Position numbers and translations under genes: made by a program. The notes beneath the pieces are model-generated. The model did no database searches. It was not told where the DNA came from and worked only from the letters and a program-made list of their open reading frames with translations. Positions 1 through 9,748 of a DNA stretch of 64,000 bases are shown here, piece by piece. The DNA is from Draconibacterium sp. (lineage in GTDB: Bacteria; Bacteroidota; Bacteroidia; Bacteroidales; Prolixibacteraceae). The stretch is from contig JADIYN010000007.1 of assembly GCA_016705335.1 (NCBI GenBank), positions 1-64,000 of the forward strand, written 5' to 3'. Positions within the stretch are counted from its first letter, which is position 1. Each line of letters opens with the position of its first letter.

Positions 1-2746
1 CTTTTAATCGAAATATCTTCAATTTCGTATTTGCAAATGGCATAAATAAATGCACTTGCAACACGCGAATTTGTAATCAGAGGAATATTGTAATCGATTG
101 AGCTCCTGCGAATCTGATATCCGTTTTGAAGTTCGCGGTTCGTATAGTTTTTTGGAATATTTATTACAAGATCAATTTTCTTTTCTTTTATCAAATCGAT
201 TGTATTTGGCGATTGATCTGCTTCATCGGGCCAGTAAACGTGTGTGTTTTCAACTCCGTTATCACTGAAAAACCGGCTTGTTCCTTCGGTGGCAAAAATA
301 TTGATTCCACGATCCCGCAACATTTTTGCACTTTTCAGAAGTTCAACTTTTCCGCGTGAAGGTCCTGAAGAAATCATCACATTTTTTACCGGAATCCGAT
401 ATCCTACCGAAAGCATTGCTTTCAAAATGGCTTCGTAATAATTTTCGCCAATGCAGCCTACTTCGCCAGTTGAAGCCATGTCAACGCCTAAAACAGGGTC
501 GGCATTCAGCAAACGTGCAAACGAAAACTGTGGTGCTTTTACACCAACATAATCCAGTTCAAACAACGATTTGTCGGGTTTTTCCACATGGATGCCAAGC
601 ATTACTTTTGTTGCAATTTCTATCAGGTTTAGTTTCATCACCTTCGAAACAAACGGAAAACTGCGCGAAGCGCGCAGGTTACATTCAATTACTTTAATAT
701 CATTGTCTTTCGCCAAAAACTGCATGTTGAACGGACCGGTAATTTCAAGTCCTTTTGCAATTTCGCGTGCAATTTTTTTGATTCTGCGTATGGTTTCGAT
801 ATATAATTTTTGTGGAGGGAAAACTATGGTTGCATCCCCGGAATGAACTCCGGCAAATTCAACGTGTTCAGAAATGGCGTATGCAATCATTTCGCCTTTT
901 TTGGCCACCGCATCAATTTCAATTTCCTTTGCTTCTTCAATAAATTCAACTTACCACAACTGGATGTTCTTTTGAAACATTGGCAGCCATTTCAGGAAAT
1001 GTTCCAACTGGTCGGGTTCGAAACCACATTCATGGCCGCACCCGAAAAAACATACGAAGGGCGGATCAACAGGGATAACCAACCACTTCAACAAATTTGT
1101 GGATTTCTTCGATAGTTGAAAGCCTTGCCCAGCGGGGCTGATCAACTTTTAAACGGTCTAAAAGCGATGAAAATTTTTCACGGTCTTCGGCATTGTCAAT
1201 TTTTAGTGGCGAAGTTCCCAGAATTGGCGCATTTTGCCCATGGAGTTTCATCGCCAGGTTATTTGGAATTTGTCCGCCCATTGAAACCACAACTCCGTGC
1301 GGGTTTTCAAGGTCGATGATATCCATAACACGCTCAAAAGTAAGTTCATCAAAATACAACCTGTCACAGGTATCGTAATCGGTACTTACAGTTTCCGGGT
1401 TGTAATTTATCATTATCGAGCGGTAACCTTCTTTATGAATGGTGTTTACAGCATTTACACTACACCAGTCGAACTCCACCGAACTTCCAATCCGGTATGC
1501 TCCCGAACCCAAAACAATTACCGATTTGTCGTCGTTGTTAAATTCGATATCGTGTTCTGCACCGTTGTAGGTAACATACAAATAGTTGGTTTGCGCGGGA
1601 TATTCACCGGCAAGTGTATCAATTTGTTTTTACAAAGGCGTAATTCCAAGTGCTTTTCGATGGTCGCGGACTTTGATTAAATCTGCATGAATATCTTTAT
1701 TCTGCATTTCAATACAAGCCGTGCAATCTGAAAATCGGAGAATCCCGCCTGTTTTGATATTTTCAACAGGTTGATTGGCAAAGTTCCAAGGGAATCAACT
1801 GTTTCAAGCTCATCTTTTATGTTGATAATATTTTTCAGTTTTTGCAAAAACCAGCGGTCAATTTTGGTTTTTCATGAATTTCGTCAATCGAATAACTTTT
1901 ATTGAAAGCTTCTGCAATCGCAAAAATCCTGCGGTCGGTCCGGGTTGCTCAGTTCTTCGTCGATAGCTTCAATACTTATTTCTTCTTTGTTGGCAACAAA
2001 TCCGTGCATTCCGATACTTTCGCCGGTATGGATTCCAAGCGGGTCGAAGTTTTCCATGTTACAAACGGTAATACAGTTGTTGAAGCGGTCGCGAACCACT
2101 TCGTATTCCACTTCTTTCCAGCCTTTTATCGATTCTTCAACAAGGATTTGCGGCGAATATGAGAATGCTTTCTGCGCCAAAACTTTTAATTCTTCCTGGT
2201 TTTCGCAAAAGCCCGAACCCAAACCGCCAAGTGTGTAAGCAGCCCGAATAATAATCGGGAACCCAACAATTTCAGCAGCATTGAAAGCTTCCTTCCATTG
2301 TTTTGGCTGCAATACTTTTGGGGTTTAATATCGATTTCGGCCAGCATTTTTGAGAAGAAATCACGGTCTTCAGTTTCAATAATCGATTGTACAGGAGTTC
2401 CAACAACTTTCACATTATATTTTTCGAGAACACCTGATTCGAAAAAGCCACACGCCGCAATTCAATGCGGTTTGCCCGCCAAACGCAAGCAAAATACCCT
2501 GTGGTTTTTCCTTTTTTATAACCTCCTCAACAAAATAAGGGGTAATCGGGAGGAAATATATTTTATCGGCAATATCAACTGAAGTTTGAATTGTTGCAAT
2601 ATTCGGGTTGATGAGAATGGTTTCAACTCCTTCTTCTTTTAAAGCTTTTAACGCCTGCGAACCCGAATAGTCAAACTCCCCGGCTTCACCAATTTTCAAA
2701 GCCCTGAACCAAGGATTATGCCTTTTTTAATATCTGTTTTAATCAT
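1..2746 (-). CDS. carB: Carbamoyl-phosphate synthase large subunit CarB (frameshifted, internally deleted, C-terminus off the window)
   Basis: Makes carbamoyl phosphate from the ammonia delivered by CarA, bicarbonate and 2 ATP, for arginine and pyrimidines. Reading from 2746, the first ATP-grasp half begins MIKTDIKKGIILGSGPLKIG; the second half carries VIVLGSGAYRIGSSVEFD (about 1500) and a C-terminal MGS-like domain ending near SIDYNIPLITNSRVA at the window edge, some 30 residues short of the normal end. The frame breaks repeatedly (about 2448, 2330, 1935, 1870, 1790, 1725, 1630, 1065 and 950). In addition GIHTGESI is followed directly by GMHGFVANKE near 2015: about 130 codons that normally lie between them, including part of the first ATP site, are absent without loss of frame. 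Identity is clear; whether the gene is really broken or misassembled is not. It lies 55 bp downstream of carA. Confidence 0.9.
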
Positions 2747-2801
2747 TTTAAATATTTATGTTCCCCTTCTCGTTCTCTCCTCTTGGGGAGGAGGGGGTTC
2801 T

Positions 2802-3872
2802 TTATTTTATACTGTCAATAAACTCATCAAATAAAAACTCCGTATCAGTTGGCCCGCTTGATGCTTCGGGGTGGAACTGAGTTGAAAAGAAGGGTTTGGT
2901 TTTGTGCCTGATTCCTTCGTTTGTGTTGTCGTTTACGTTTGTAAACAGCGGTTCCCAATCGTTGGGCAGTGTTTCTGTTGCTACTGCGAAACCGTGGTTT
3001 TGCGAGGTGATGTAGCATTTGTTTGTACCGGTTAAAAGTACAGGTTGATTGTGACTGCGATGTCCGTATTTCAATTTGTAGGTCTCGGCTCCGGCAGCAC
3101 GTGCCAGCAACTGGTTTCCGAGACAAATTCCCATGATCGGTTTTTCAGCATCGATTACCATTTTTATGTTTTTAACCGTTGCATCGCACATGGCCGGGTC
3201 GCCCGGACCATTCGAAATAAACAACCCGTCAAAATCTTCGCCTGAAAAATCGTAATCCCATGGAACCCTTATAACTGTTGTTCCCCGATTTAGCAAACAT
3301 CTGATAATGTTGTTTTTCACACCACAATCAATAAGTACCACCCGTTTGTCACCATTTTCGTAAACCTCTTTTTCATCGCAACTTGCAATGGCAACTAAAT
3401 TTTCCTTGTTAGGATCATAAAAATCAATCTCTTCTTCTTCAAATTCAATCTTTCCGAGCATTGAACCTTTCTCACGTAAAATTTTTGTTAAGGCTCGCGT
3501 GTCGATTCCAAAAATACCCGGAATTTCAGATTCCTTTAACCAATCCGACAAACTTTTTTCGGCATTCCAGTGACTGAACTCAAAAGAGTAATCAGAAATA
3601 ATTAAACCGGTGATATGCAGTTTATGCGATTCGTAATACCTGTGTATCCCATTTTCTTTTTGGTCGAATGGCACACCGTAATTTCCAATCATCGGGTAAG
3701 TTGATACGAGGATTTGCCCTGTATATGACGGATCGGTCAAACTCTCCGGATAGCCTGTCATTGCAGTGTAAAACACCACTTCTCCGGCTACCGATTTTTC
3801 ACCGCCAAACGATTTTCCGGTAAAAACTGTACCGTCTTCCAGCGTAAGTTTTGCTTGTTTAAAATTCAACAT
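2802..3872 (-). CDS. carA: Carbamoyl-phosphate synthase small subunit CarA (glutamine amidotransferase)
   Basis: Hydrolyses glutamine and passes ammonia to CarB. 356 aa, the usual length. The N-terminal CarA domain begins AKLTLEDGTVFTGKSFGG; the C-terminal class I amidotransferase has the oxyanion-loop motif SNGPGDP (about 220-226), the nucleophile in GICLGNQ (Cys250) and the His/Glu pair in QFHPEAS (His334, Glu336). The frame is intact. It is first in a carA-carB pair, divergent from argR. Its 5' leader contains a short ORF and a terminator-like hairpin (3889-3971), suggesting attenuation in addition to possible ArgR control from the shared intergenic region. Confidence 0.96.
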   Translation of the reverse strand: MLNFKQAKLTLEDGTVFTGKSFGGEKSVAGEVVFYTAMTGYPESLTDPSYTGQILVSTYPMIGNYGVPFDQKENGIHRYYESHKLHITGLIISDYSFEFSHWNAEKSLSDWLKESEIPGIFGIDTRALTKILREKGSMLGKIEFEEEEIDFYDPNKENLVAIASCDEKEVYENGDKRVVLIDCGVKNNIIRCLLNRGTTVIRVPWDYDFSGEDFDGLFISNGPGDPAMCDATVKNIKMVIDAEKPIMGICLGNQLLARAAGAETYKLKYGHRSHNQPVLLTGTNKCYITSQNHGFAVATETLPNDWEPLFTNVNDNTNEGIRHKTKPFFSTQFHPEASSGPTDTEFLFDEFIDSIK

Positions 3873-3888
3873 ATTTCAGTTTTATATT

Positions 3889-3930
3889 AAAAAAAATGCG
3901 TTTGCCTTAAAAAAAGTTCAAACGCATTTT
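3889..3930 (-). terminator. Terminator-like hairpin in the carA leader (possible attenuator)
   Basis: On the minus strand a perfect 12-bp stem (arms 3930-3919 and 3904-3893, AAAATGCGTTTG / CAAACGCATTTT) with a 14-nt loop runs into eight T (3896-3889), only 16 bp before the carA start. No minus-strand gene lies upstream that it could terminate, so it sits inside the carA leader. An attenuator role is inferred. Confidence 0.6.
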
Positions 3931-3971
3931 CCTCCATCTTTTATATTAATAAGTTTTATTCTCTTTCTCAT
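3918..3971 (-). CDS. Putative carA leader peptide (17 codons, Arg/Lys-rich)
   Basis: ATG at 3971 opens a 17-codon ORF, MRKRIKLINIKDGGKCV, whose TGA (3920-3918) lies at the foot of the first arm of the hairpin at 3889-3930. Two of its first four residues are Arg (AGA codons) and four others are Lys. The position, size and overlap with a terminator stem resemble a transcription-attenuation leader peptide. No ribosome-binding site is obvious, and short ORFs arise easily by chance in such DNA, so this is a hypothesis only. Confidence 0.3.
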   Translation of the reverse strand: MRKRIKLINIKDGGKCV

Positions 3972-4009
3972 CGAATCAAAAAATGATGATACAAAATTTA
4001 TTGACGCTG

Positions 4010-4017
4010 CAAAAATA
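4010..4017 (-). promoter_or_regulatory. Candidate carA promoter -7 element
   Basis: The minus strand reads TATTTTTG, an exact match to the Bacteroidota sigma-ABfrA -7 consensus TAnnTTTG. Predicted transcription would start near 4003, about 32 nt before the leader ORF and 130 nt before carA. The -33 element is weak. Confidence 0.45.
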
Positions 4018-4054
4018 GAAATATTTCTTAAACTTTTTCGTCATATTTAATTTA

Positions 4055-4093
4055 AATGCATAAATTTGCATTCGGATTGTATAAATATGCACA
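4055..4093. promoter_or_regulatory. Double ARG-box operator overlapping the argR promoter
   Basis: Two 18-bp ARG-box-like palindromes lie side by side: 4055-4072 (AATGCATAAATTTGCATT, perfect 6-bp arms) and 4076-4093 (core TGTATAAATATGCA). They are separated by 3 bp, centre-to-centre 21 bp, which is the classical spacing of ArgR operators in Escherichia coli. Box 1 contains a perfect TAnnTTTG -7 element (TAAATTTG, 4061-4068), so bound ArgR would cover the promoter, and box 2 ends right at the argR ATG. This implies autoregulation and arginine repression of the whole plus-strand operon. Confidence 0.7.
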
Positions 4094-4573
4094 ATGAAAA
4101 ATCGGTCGCAAAGGCAGGTAGAAATATTGAAAATTATAAGGAATGGAAATGTACATAGCCAGGACGAATTATTGGTTGAATTAAAGTCAAAGGGATTTGA
4201 TTTAACACAAGCTACTTTGTCACGCGACATGAAAGAACTGCAAATTGCAAAAGTACCTCATCCGGTAAAAGGATATGTTTATGTATTTCCGGAGAGTGAT
4301 AATAGTGCTAATGCAAAAGATCAAAATCAGGTTAACTATTTAGCTGACGGGTTTCGCGATTTGCGATTTTCGGGGAATCTGGCGGTTTTACGCACCCAGC
4401 CTGGTTACGCAAGCAGTATTGCAGCGGTAATTGACAAAGCAAATTCCTGGGAAATACTGGGAACAATTGCAGGTGATGATACAATACTGATTATTCAAAA
4501 AGAAGGAATTTCGAAATTGGATTTAATAAATGCGTTAATAACAATAATGCCAAATTTAAAAGGTAAATTATAA
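4094..4573 (+). CDS. argR: Arginine repressor ArgR
   Basis: 159 aa, normal for the family. The N-terminal winged helix covers about residues 1-75 (NRSQRQVEILKIIRNGNVHS; LTQATLSRDMKELQIAKV is the recognition region with the conserved S/T-R-D). The C-terminal oligomerisation/arginine-binding domain includes LRTQPGYASSIAAVID and ends LGTIAGDDTILII, with the conserved GTIAGDDT ligand loop. It is the first gene of the arginine operon, its start codon abuts the operator at 4055-4093, and the predicted leader is only about 19 nt. Inferred to sense arginine and repress its own operon. Confidence 0.95.
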   Translation: MKNRSQRQVEILKIIRNGNVHSQDELLVELKSKGFDLTQATLSRDMKELQIAKVPHPVKGYVYVFPESDNSANAKDQNQVNYLADGFRDLRFSGNLAVLRTQPGYASSIAAVIDKANSWEILGTIAGDDTILIIQKEGISKLDLINALITIMPNLKGKL

Positions 4574-4585
4574 TAGAGTTGATTG

Positions 4586-5287
4586 ATGAAAGAGTTGAAA
4601 AATATTAAAATATTGGTTGCTTCCGAAGAACATGTAAAGTATGTCGATGACATTAATGATGCCATTGATATTGCTTCGAAGCAGCGGGGGACGGGTATTG
4701 CGAGAAGGACATTTGAATATCTTTCAGATAAAATAACCGAAGGAAAAGCAATTATTGCACTTGACGGTGATAAGTTTGCCGGTTTCTGTTACATCGAAGC
4801 CTGGCAGGAAAAAGGGTTTGTTGCCAACTCAGGATTAATAGTTGTTGATGAATATCGCGGATTTGGACTTGCCAAGGAAATTAAAAGAAAAGCGTTCAAT
4901 TTGTCGCGTCAAAGATATCCCAATTCAAAAATATTTGGGTTAACAACCGGCTTGGCGGTAATGAAAATTAACCACGAGTTGGGTTACCGTCCGGTAACTT
5001 TCTCAGAGTTAACCATGGACGACCAGTTTTGGAACGGTTGTAAAAGTTGTGTAAACTACGATATTTTAACCCGCACTGGCCGTTCGAAATGTTTATGTAC
5101 CGGAATGCTTTACGACCCGGCATGGGAAAAGACCGCCAAAGATGCAGAACCTGCCATTAAAAAGCGGAGTTTAATGGATATCATCAAAAAACTGAATCCG
5201 GCAAAAATCAGTTTAAAAAGTAACAAGGAAGAAAAAGACAGTAACAACAAAAAAGTGATTTCAAGGATTTTTAATTCATTGTTTTGA
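4586..5287 (+). CDS. GNAT-family N-acyltransferase of the arginine operon (probable N-acylglutamate synthase)
   Basis: 233 aa from the ATG at 4586, 12 bp after argR. The GNAT fold is visible: a beta-strand pair KAIIALDGDKFAGFCYIE, then the acyl-CoA loop EYRGFGLAKEI (R-x-x-G-x-A, residues 91-96). A C-terminal segment carries a Cys cluster, GCKSC ... KCLC (Cys152, 155, 169, 171), not usual for simple GNATs and possibly a metal site. A basic, lysine-rich tail follows. Its place between argR and argG, with no other argA or argJ in view, suggests it makes the first acylated intermediate, N-acetyl- or more likely N-succinylglutamate given the ArgF' type here. The substrate is inferred from context only. 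Confidence 0.7.
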   Translation: MKELKNIKILVASEEHVKYVDDINDAIDIASKQRGTGIARRTFEYLSDKITEGKAIIALDGDKFAGFCYIEAWQEKGFVANSGLIVVDEYRGFGLAKEIKRKAFNLSRQRYPNSKIFGLTTGLAVMKINHELGYRPVTFSELTMDDQFWNGCKSCVNYDILTRTGRSKCLCTGMLYDPAWEKTAKDAEPAIKKRSLMDIIKKLNPAKISLKSNKEEKDSNNKKVISRIFNSLF

Positions 5288-5331
5288 ATTAGAATTCTGA
5301 GTAGTTATTGCTTTTTGCAAGAATATATATC

Positions 5332-6525
5332 ATGAACAAAAAATTGGTTTTGGCGTTCAGCGGCGGTTTGGATACCTCGTTTTGCGTAAAATATTTAAAA
5401 GAAGAAAAAGGGTTTGAGGTTTACACTGCCATTGCAAATACTGGCGGTTTTTCCGATGCAGAACTAAAAGCCATTGAAGCACGTGCTTACAAATTGGGCG
5501 CAGTAAAACATGTAACACTCGACGTTACCAACGAATATTACGAAAAATGTATCCGCTACATGGTTTTTGGGAATGTGTTGCGCAATAATACATACCCGAT
5601 TTCGGTAAGTTCGGAGCGCGCTTTTCAGGCAATTGCAACAATTAACTACGCCAAAGAGATTGGTGCAGGTTACATTGCACACGGCAGTACCGGCGCGGGA
5701 AACGACCAAATTCGCTTCGACCTGACTTTTCAGGTGCTTGCCCCGGAAATCGAAATAATCACACCAACAAGGGATTTAATGTTGAGCCGTCAACAGGAAA
5801 TCGATTATCTGAAAAAGTTTGGCTACGAAGCAGATTTCACAAAAATGGATTATTCGGTTAACCAGGGTTTGTGGGGTACAAGTGTAGGTGGCAAAGAAAC
5901 GTTGAAATCAGGAACTAATCTACCGGGTCATGCTTATCCAAGTCAATTGAAAGCTACTGATGAAAAGGTAATTGAATTAGGTTTTGTGACGGGCGAATTA
6001 AAAACAATTGATGGGAAATCATTTGAAAACGGTCCAAAAACAATTCAGGCTTTGGATGAAATTGCATCGAAATATGCCATTGGCCGCGACACGCATGTTG
6101 GCGATACAATCATTGGAATTAAAGGCAGAGTTGGTTTTGAAGCTGCCGCACCACTTATAATTATTAAGGCGCATCATTTGCTTGAAAAACATACACTTAC
6201 CAAATGGCAGAGTTACTGGAAGGAACAACTGGGTAACTGGTACGGCATGTTTTTACACGAGGCTATGTACCAGGAACCTGTAATGCGGAATATCGAAACT
6301 TTCCTCGAATCGACACAGGAAAATGTTACAGGAAAAGTGATTGTGAAACTGAAGCCCTATCATTTTGAACTGGTTGGAATCGAATCTGAACATGATTTAA
6401 TGAACTCGGCATTTGGCGAATATGGTGAAACAGTTAAGGCCTGGACTGCCGATGATGTAAAAGGTTTTACAAAAATCCTGTCCAATTCGTTGAAGATTTA
6501 TAATGCGGTGAATAAGAAAATGTAA
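5332..6525 (+). CDS. argG: Argininosuccinate synthase ArgG
   Basis: Condenses citrulline and aspartate using ATP. 397 aa from the ATG at 5332 (MNKKLVLAFSGGLDTSFCVK); an upstream in-frame codon is less likely. The ATP pyrophosphatase P-loop is AFSGGLDTS (residues 8-16). Further family motifs include the GSTGAGNDQIRFD citrulline/aspartate site, MDYSVNQGLWG and GIKGRVGFEAAAP. Frame intact. The downstream gap to argC (6526-6630) holds short CTGTCAGG-type repeats. Confidence 0.96.
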   Translation: MNKKLVLAFSGGLDTSFCVKYLKEEKGFEVYTAIANTGGFSDAELKAIEARAYKLGAVKHVTLDVTNEYYEKCIRYMVFGNVLRNNTYPISVSSERAFQAIATINYAKEIGAGYIAHGSTGAGNDQIRFDLTFQVLAPEIEIITPTRDLMLSRQQEIDYLKKFGYEADFTKMDYSVNQGLWGTSVGGKETLKSGTNLPGHAYPSQLKATDEKVIELGFVTGELKTIDGKSFENGPKTIQALDEIASKYAIGRDTHVGDTIIGIKGRVGFEAAAPLIIIKAHHLLEKHTLTKWQSYWKEQLGNWYGMFLHEAMYQEPVMRNIETFLESTQENVTGKVIVKLKPYHFELVGIESEHDLMNSAFGEYGETVKAWTADDVKGFTKILSNSLKIYNAVNKKM

Positions 6526-6530
6526 GTCTG

Positions 6531-6610
6531 TTAACGCTGACAGGTCAAAAGACGCTGTCAGGATGGAAGACTTTTCTGGACTTGTCAGCGTGCTCGCACC
6601 TGACAACGTC
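6531..6610. repeat. Short CTGACA/TGTCAG repeat cluster between argG and argC
   Basis: Within 80 bp the motif recurs in both orientations: CGCTGACA (6535-6542), CTGTCAGG (6555-6562), TGTCAGCG (6583-6590, the complement of the first) and ACCTGACA (6598-6605). The outer pair can form an 8-bp stem. This looks like the dispersed CTGTCAGG intergenic repeat common in Bacteroidota. No promoter or gene is seen. Confidence 0.5.
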
Positions 6611-6630
6611 ACAAACTAGAACAAAATGAA

Positions 6631-7597
6631 ATGATTAAAGTTGAATTATAGGCGGAGCGGACACAGCAGGCGAATTACTTCGGATTTTATTAAATCATCC
6701 GGAAGTAGAAATTAGCTTTTGCTAAAGCAAAGCCAGCAACCGATGAAACCTGATATCGGACGTGCACGAAGATTTATTGGGTGAACCCGATTTGATTTTT
6801 ACTGATGAAATGCCTTTCGAAACGGTGGACATTGTGTTTTTATGCATGGGCCATGGGAAATCGGTTGAGTTTCTGCAAAAAAATAATCTGCCTGATTCTT
6901 TGAAAGTGATTGATTTGAGTCACGATTTTCGCTTGAAAAGAAACGGGAATGAATTTGTTTACGGATTGCCTGAACTCAATCGGGAAGCAATTAAATCAGC
7001 AAAATACATTGCAAATCCCGGATGCTTTGCAACGGGAATTCAATTAGCACTTTTGCCACTTGCAGCAAACAATTTGTTGGTTGACGAAATTCATGTCCAG
7101 GCAATTACGGGATCTACCGGGGCTGGACAAAAACCCACCGAAACCTCGCATTTTAGCTGGCGAAACAGTAATGTTTCGGCGTATAAAATATTTGAACATC
7201 AACATGAAGGTGAAATCCTGCAGAGTTTGAAACAGTTGCAACCTTCTTTTGACAAGGATTTCAACTTTGTTCCGATTCGTGGAAATCACACCCGCGGAAT
7301 TTTCGTTTCGGCATACACAAATTTCAGTGGTTCGCTGGCTGACGCCAACAATTTGTTTAAAAGCTATTACAAAATGCACCCATTTGTGTTTGTTACCAAA
7401 AACTAACCGGTGTCAAGCAGGTTGTAAATACAAACAAGGCGGTTATTTACCTTGAAAAACATGGTAACAAACTGGTTATTATCAGTATTACCGATAATTT
7501 GATAAAAGGTGCTTCGGGCCAGGCGGTTCAGAATATGAATTTAATGTTTGGCCTCGATGAAAAAGCAGGGTTGAACTTAAAACCCGTAGCGTTCTAA
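6631..7597 (+). CDS. argC: N-acetyl/N-succinyl-gamma-glutamyl-phosphate reductase ArgC (frameshifted)
   Basis: NADPH-dependent reduction of the N-acyl glutamyl phosphate to the semialdehyde. Starting at ATG 6631, the N-terminus reads MIKV(G)IIGGADTAGELLRILL, a Rossmann start after one frame correction near 6643. A second break lies at about 6720-6760, and the main part follows in one frame with the catalytic Cys in ANPGCFATG (about 7012-7036) and GSTGAGQKPTE. A third break near 7390 leads into TDNLIKGASGQAVQNMNLMF and the stop at 7595. The order of motifs and total length (about 320 codons) fit an otherwise complete ArgC. The breaks resemble sequencing indels. Confidence 0.9.
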
Positions 7598-7677
7598 AAA
7601 GTAAAAATAACCATGGATTATAATCTATGGTAAACAAAAAAACATTATAAAACAGGAGAACAGATTTGCGATTTGCA

Positions 7678-7716
7678 CGGAAAACTTCCGTTTTCGGACT
7701 TCGGTCTTCCAACTTC
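7678..7716. repeat. CTTCGGTCTTCC-type intergenic repeat
   Basis: A stretch before argD containing TTCGGACTTCGGTCTTCCAA; the same words appear in the opposite orientation at 50444-50508. This is a dispersed low-complexity repeat typical of Bacteroidota intergenic DNA. Upstream, 7612-7631 is a 20-bp near-palindrome (CCATGGATTATAATCTATGG) of unknown role. Confidence 0.45.
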
Positions 7717-7722
7717 TTTAAT

Positions 7723-8861
7723 ATGAAACTATTTGACGTTTATCCACTTTTCAACATTACCCCTGTAAAAGCAAAGGGATGCTATGTTTGGGATTCAGAG
7801 GGAAAAAAATATCTTGATTTGTATGGCGGCCATGCGGTTATTTCAATTGGGCACAGCCATTTTCATTATGTGCAAAAAATTACCGACCAGCTTTCTGATA
7901 TTGGATTTTATTCGAATTCAATTCAAAATCCATTGCAAGTGGAATTGGCAAAGAAACTTGGTGAACTTTCGGGTTGCCTTGATTACCAGCTTTTTTTATG
8001 TAATTCGGGCGCTGAAGCCAATGAAAATGCCATAAAACTGGCGTCATTTGTTACGGGCAGAAAGAAGTTTGTCAGCTTTTCAAAAAGCTTTCATGGTCGA
8101 ACTTCTGCTGCGGTGGCTTTAACTGATAATCCGAAAATTATTGCACCTGTTAATGAAACCGAAAATGCTGTTATCTTACCATTTAATGATTTGACTGCAA
8201 CAGAAGAGGCTTTGAAAGATCGCGAAGCTGCTGCAATAATTGTGGAAGGAATTCAGGGAATTGGAGGAATTTATGTTCCCACAAAAGAATTTTTACAGGG
8301 ATTAAAATCATTGGCTGAAAAGTACGGCAGCCTGCTCATTTTGGATGAAATCCAATCGGGTTACGGACGAAGTGGAAAGTTTTTTGCGTACCAATATTCT
8401 GATGTCCAACCTGATATTGTTACAATGGCAAAAGGGATGGGCAACGGTTTTCCTATTGGCGGGTTTTAATTCAGCCTGAAATAAAACCGTGGTCAGGGAT
8501 GTTGGGTACAACTTTTGGCGGTAATCATTTGGCTTGTGCTGCCGGAATTGCGGTTTTGGATGTTATCAAAAACGAAAAACTAGTTGAGAATGCTGAATTT
8601 ATTGGAAATTATATAATGAAAAAACTAGCCGAAATAAGTTCGGATTACGAAGTCCGCGGTTTGGGTTTGATGATTGGCATCGAATTCAAATTTCCAATTA
8701 AAGATTTAAGAAATAAGTTGCTTTTTGAACATGGCATTTTTACAGGAGTTTCCGGTCAAAACATTATTCGTTTGTTGCCGCCATTAAGTTTAACAACTGA
8801 GCAGGCTGATATTTTTCTTGCGGCATTTACCAAAGTTTTTACCGATATTTCAACTCAATAA
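7723..8861 (+). CDS. argD: N-acyl-ornithine aminotransferase ArgD (one frameshift)
   Basis: Class III PLP aminotransferase converting the N-acylglutamate semialdehyde to N-acylornithine. Start MKLFDVYPLFNITPVKAKG at 7723. Motifs: FLCNSGAEANENAIKLA (PLP phosphate site), GRTSAAVALT, ILDEIQSGYGRSGKFFA (PLP Asp) and the Schiff-base Lys in TMAKGMGNGFPIGG. The frame breaks at about 8465 within a G run (one G seems missing: GGVLIQPEIKPWSG would follow) and resumes with MLGTTFGGNHLACAAG to the stop at 8861. About 379 codons in total, the normal size. Given the ArgF' downstream, the substrate may be the succinylated form. Confidence 0.93.
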
Positions 8862-8874
8862 AAAATAACGAACT

Positions 8875-9716
<842 letters not shown>

Positions 9717-9748
9717 ATCCATCCTCCTCAATCTTAAATACCATAAAA

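Noticed and set aside
126..1680. Several plus-strand ORFs of 60-127 codons
   Set aside because: They are antisense to carB, which is recognisable on the minus strand through the whole region; their translations show no family traits.
3976..4230. 84-codon minus-strand ORF across the carA-argR gap
   Set aside because: It overlaps the start of argR and the operator; no homology pattern and low-complexity hydrophobic content.
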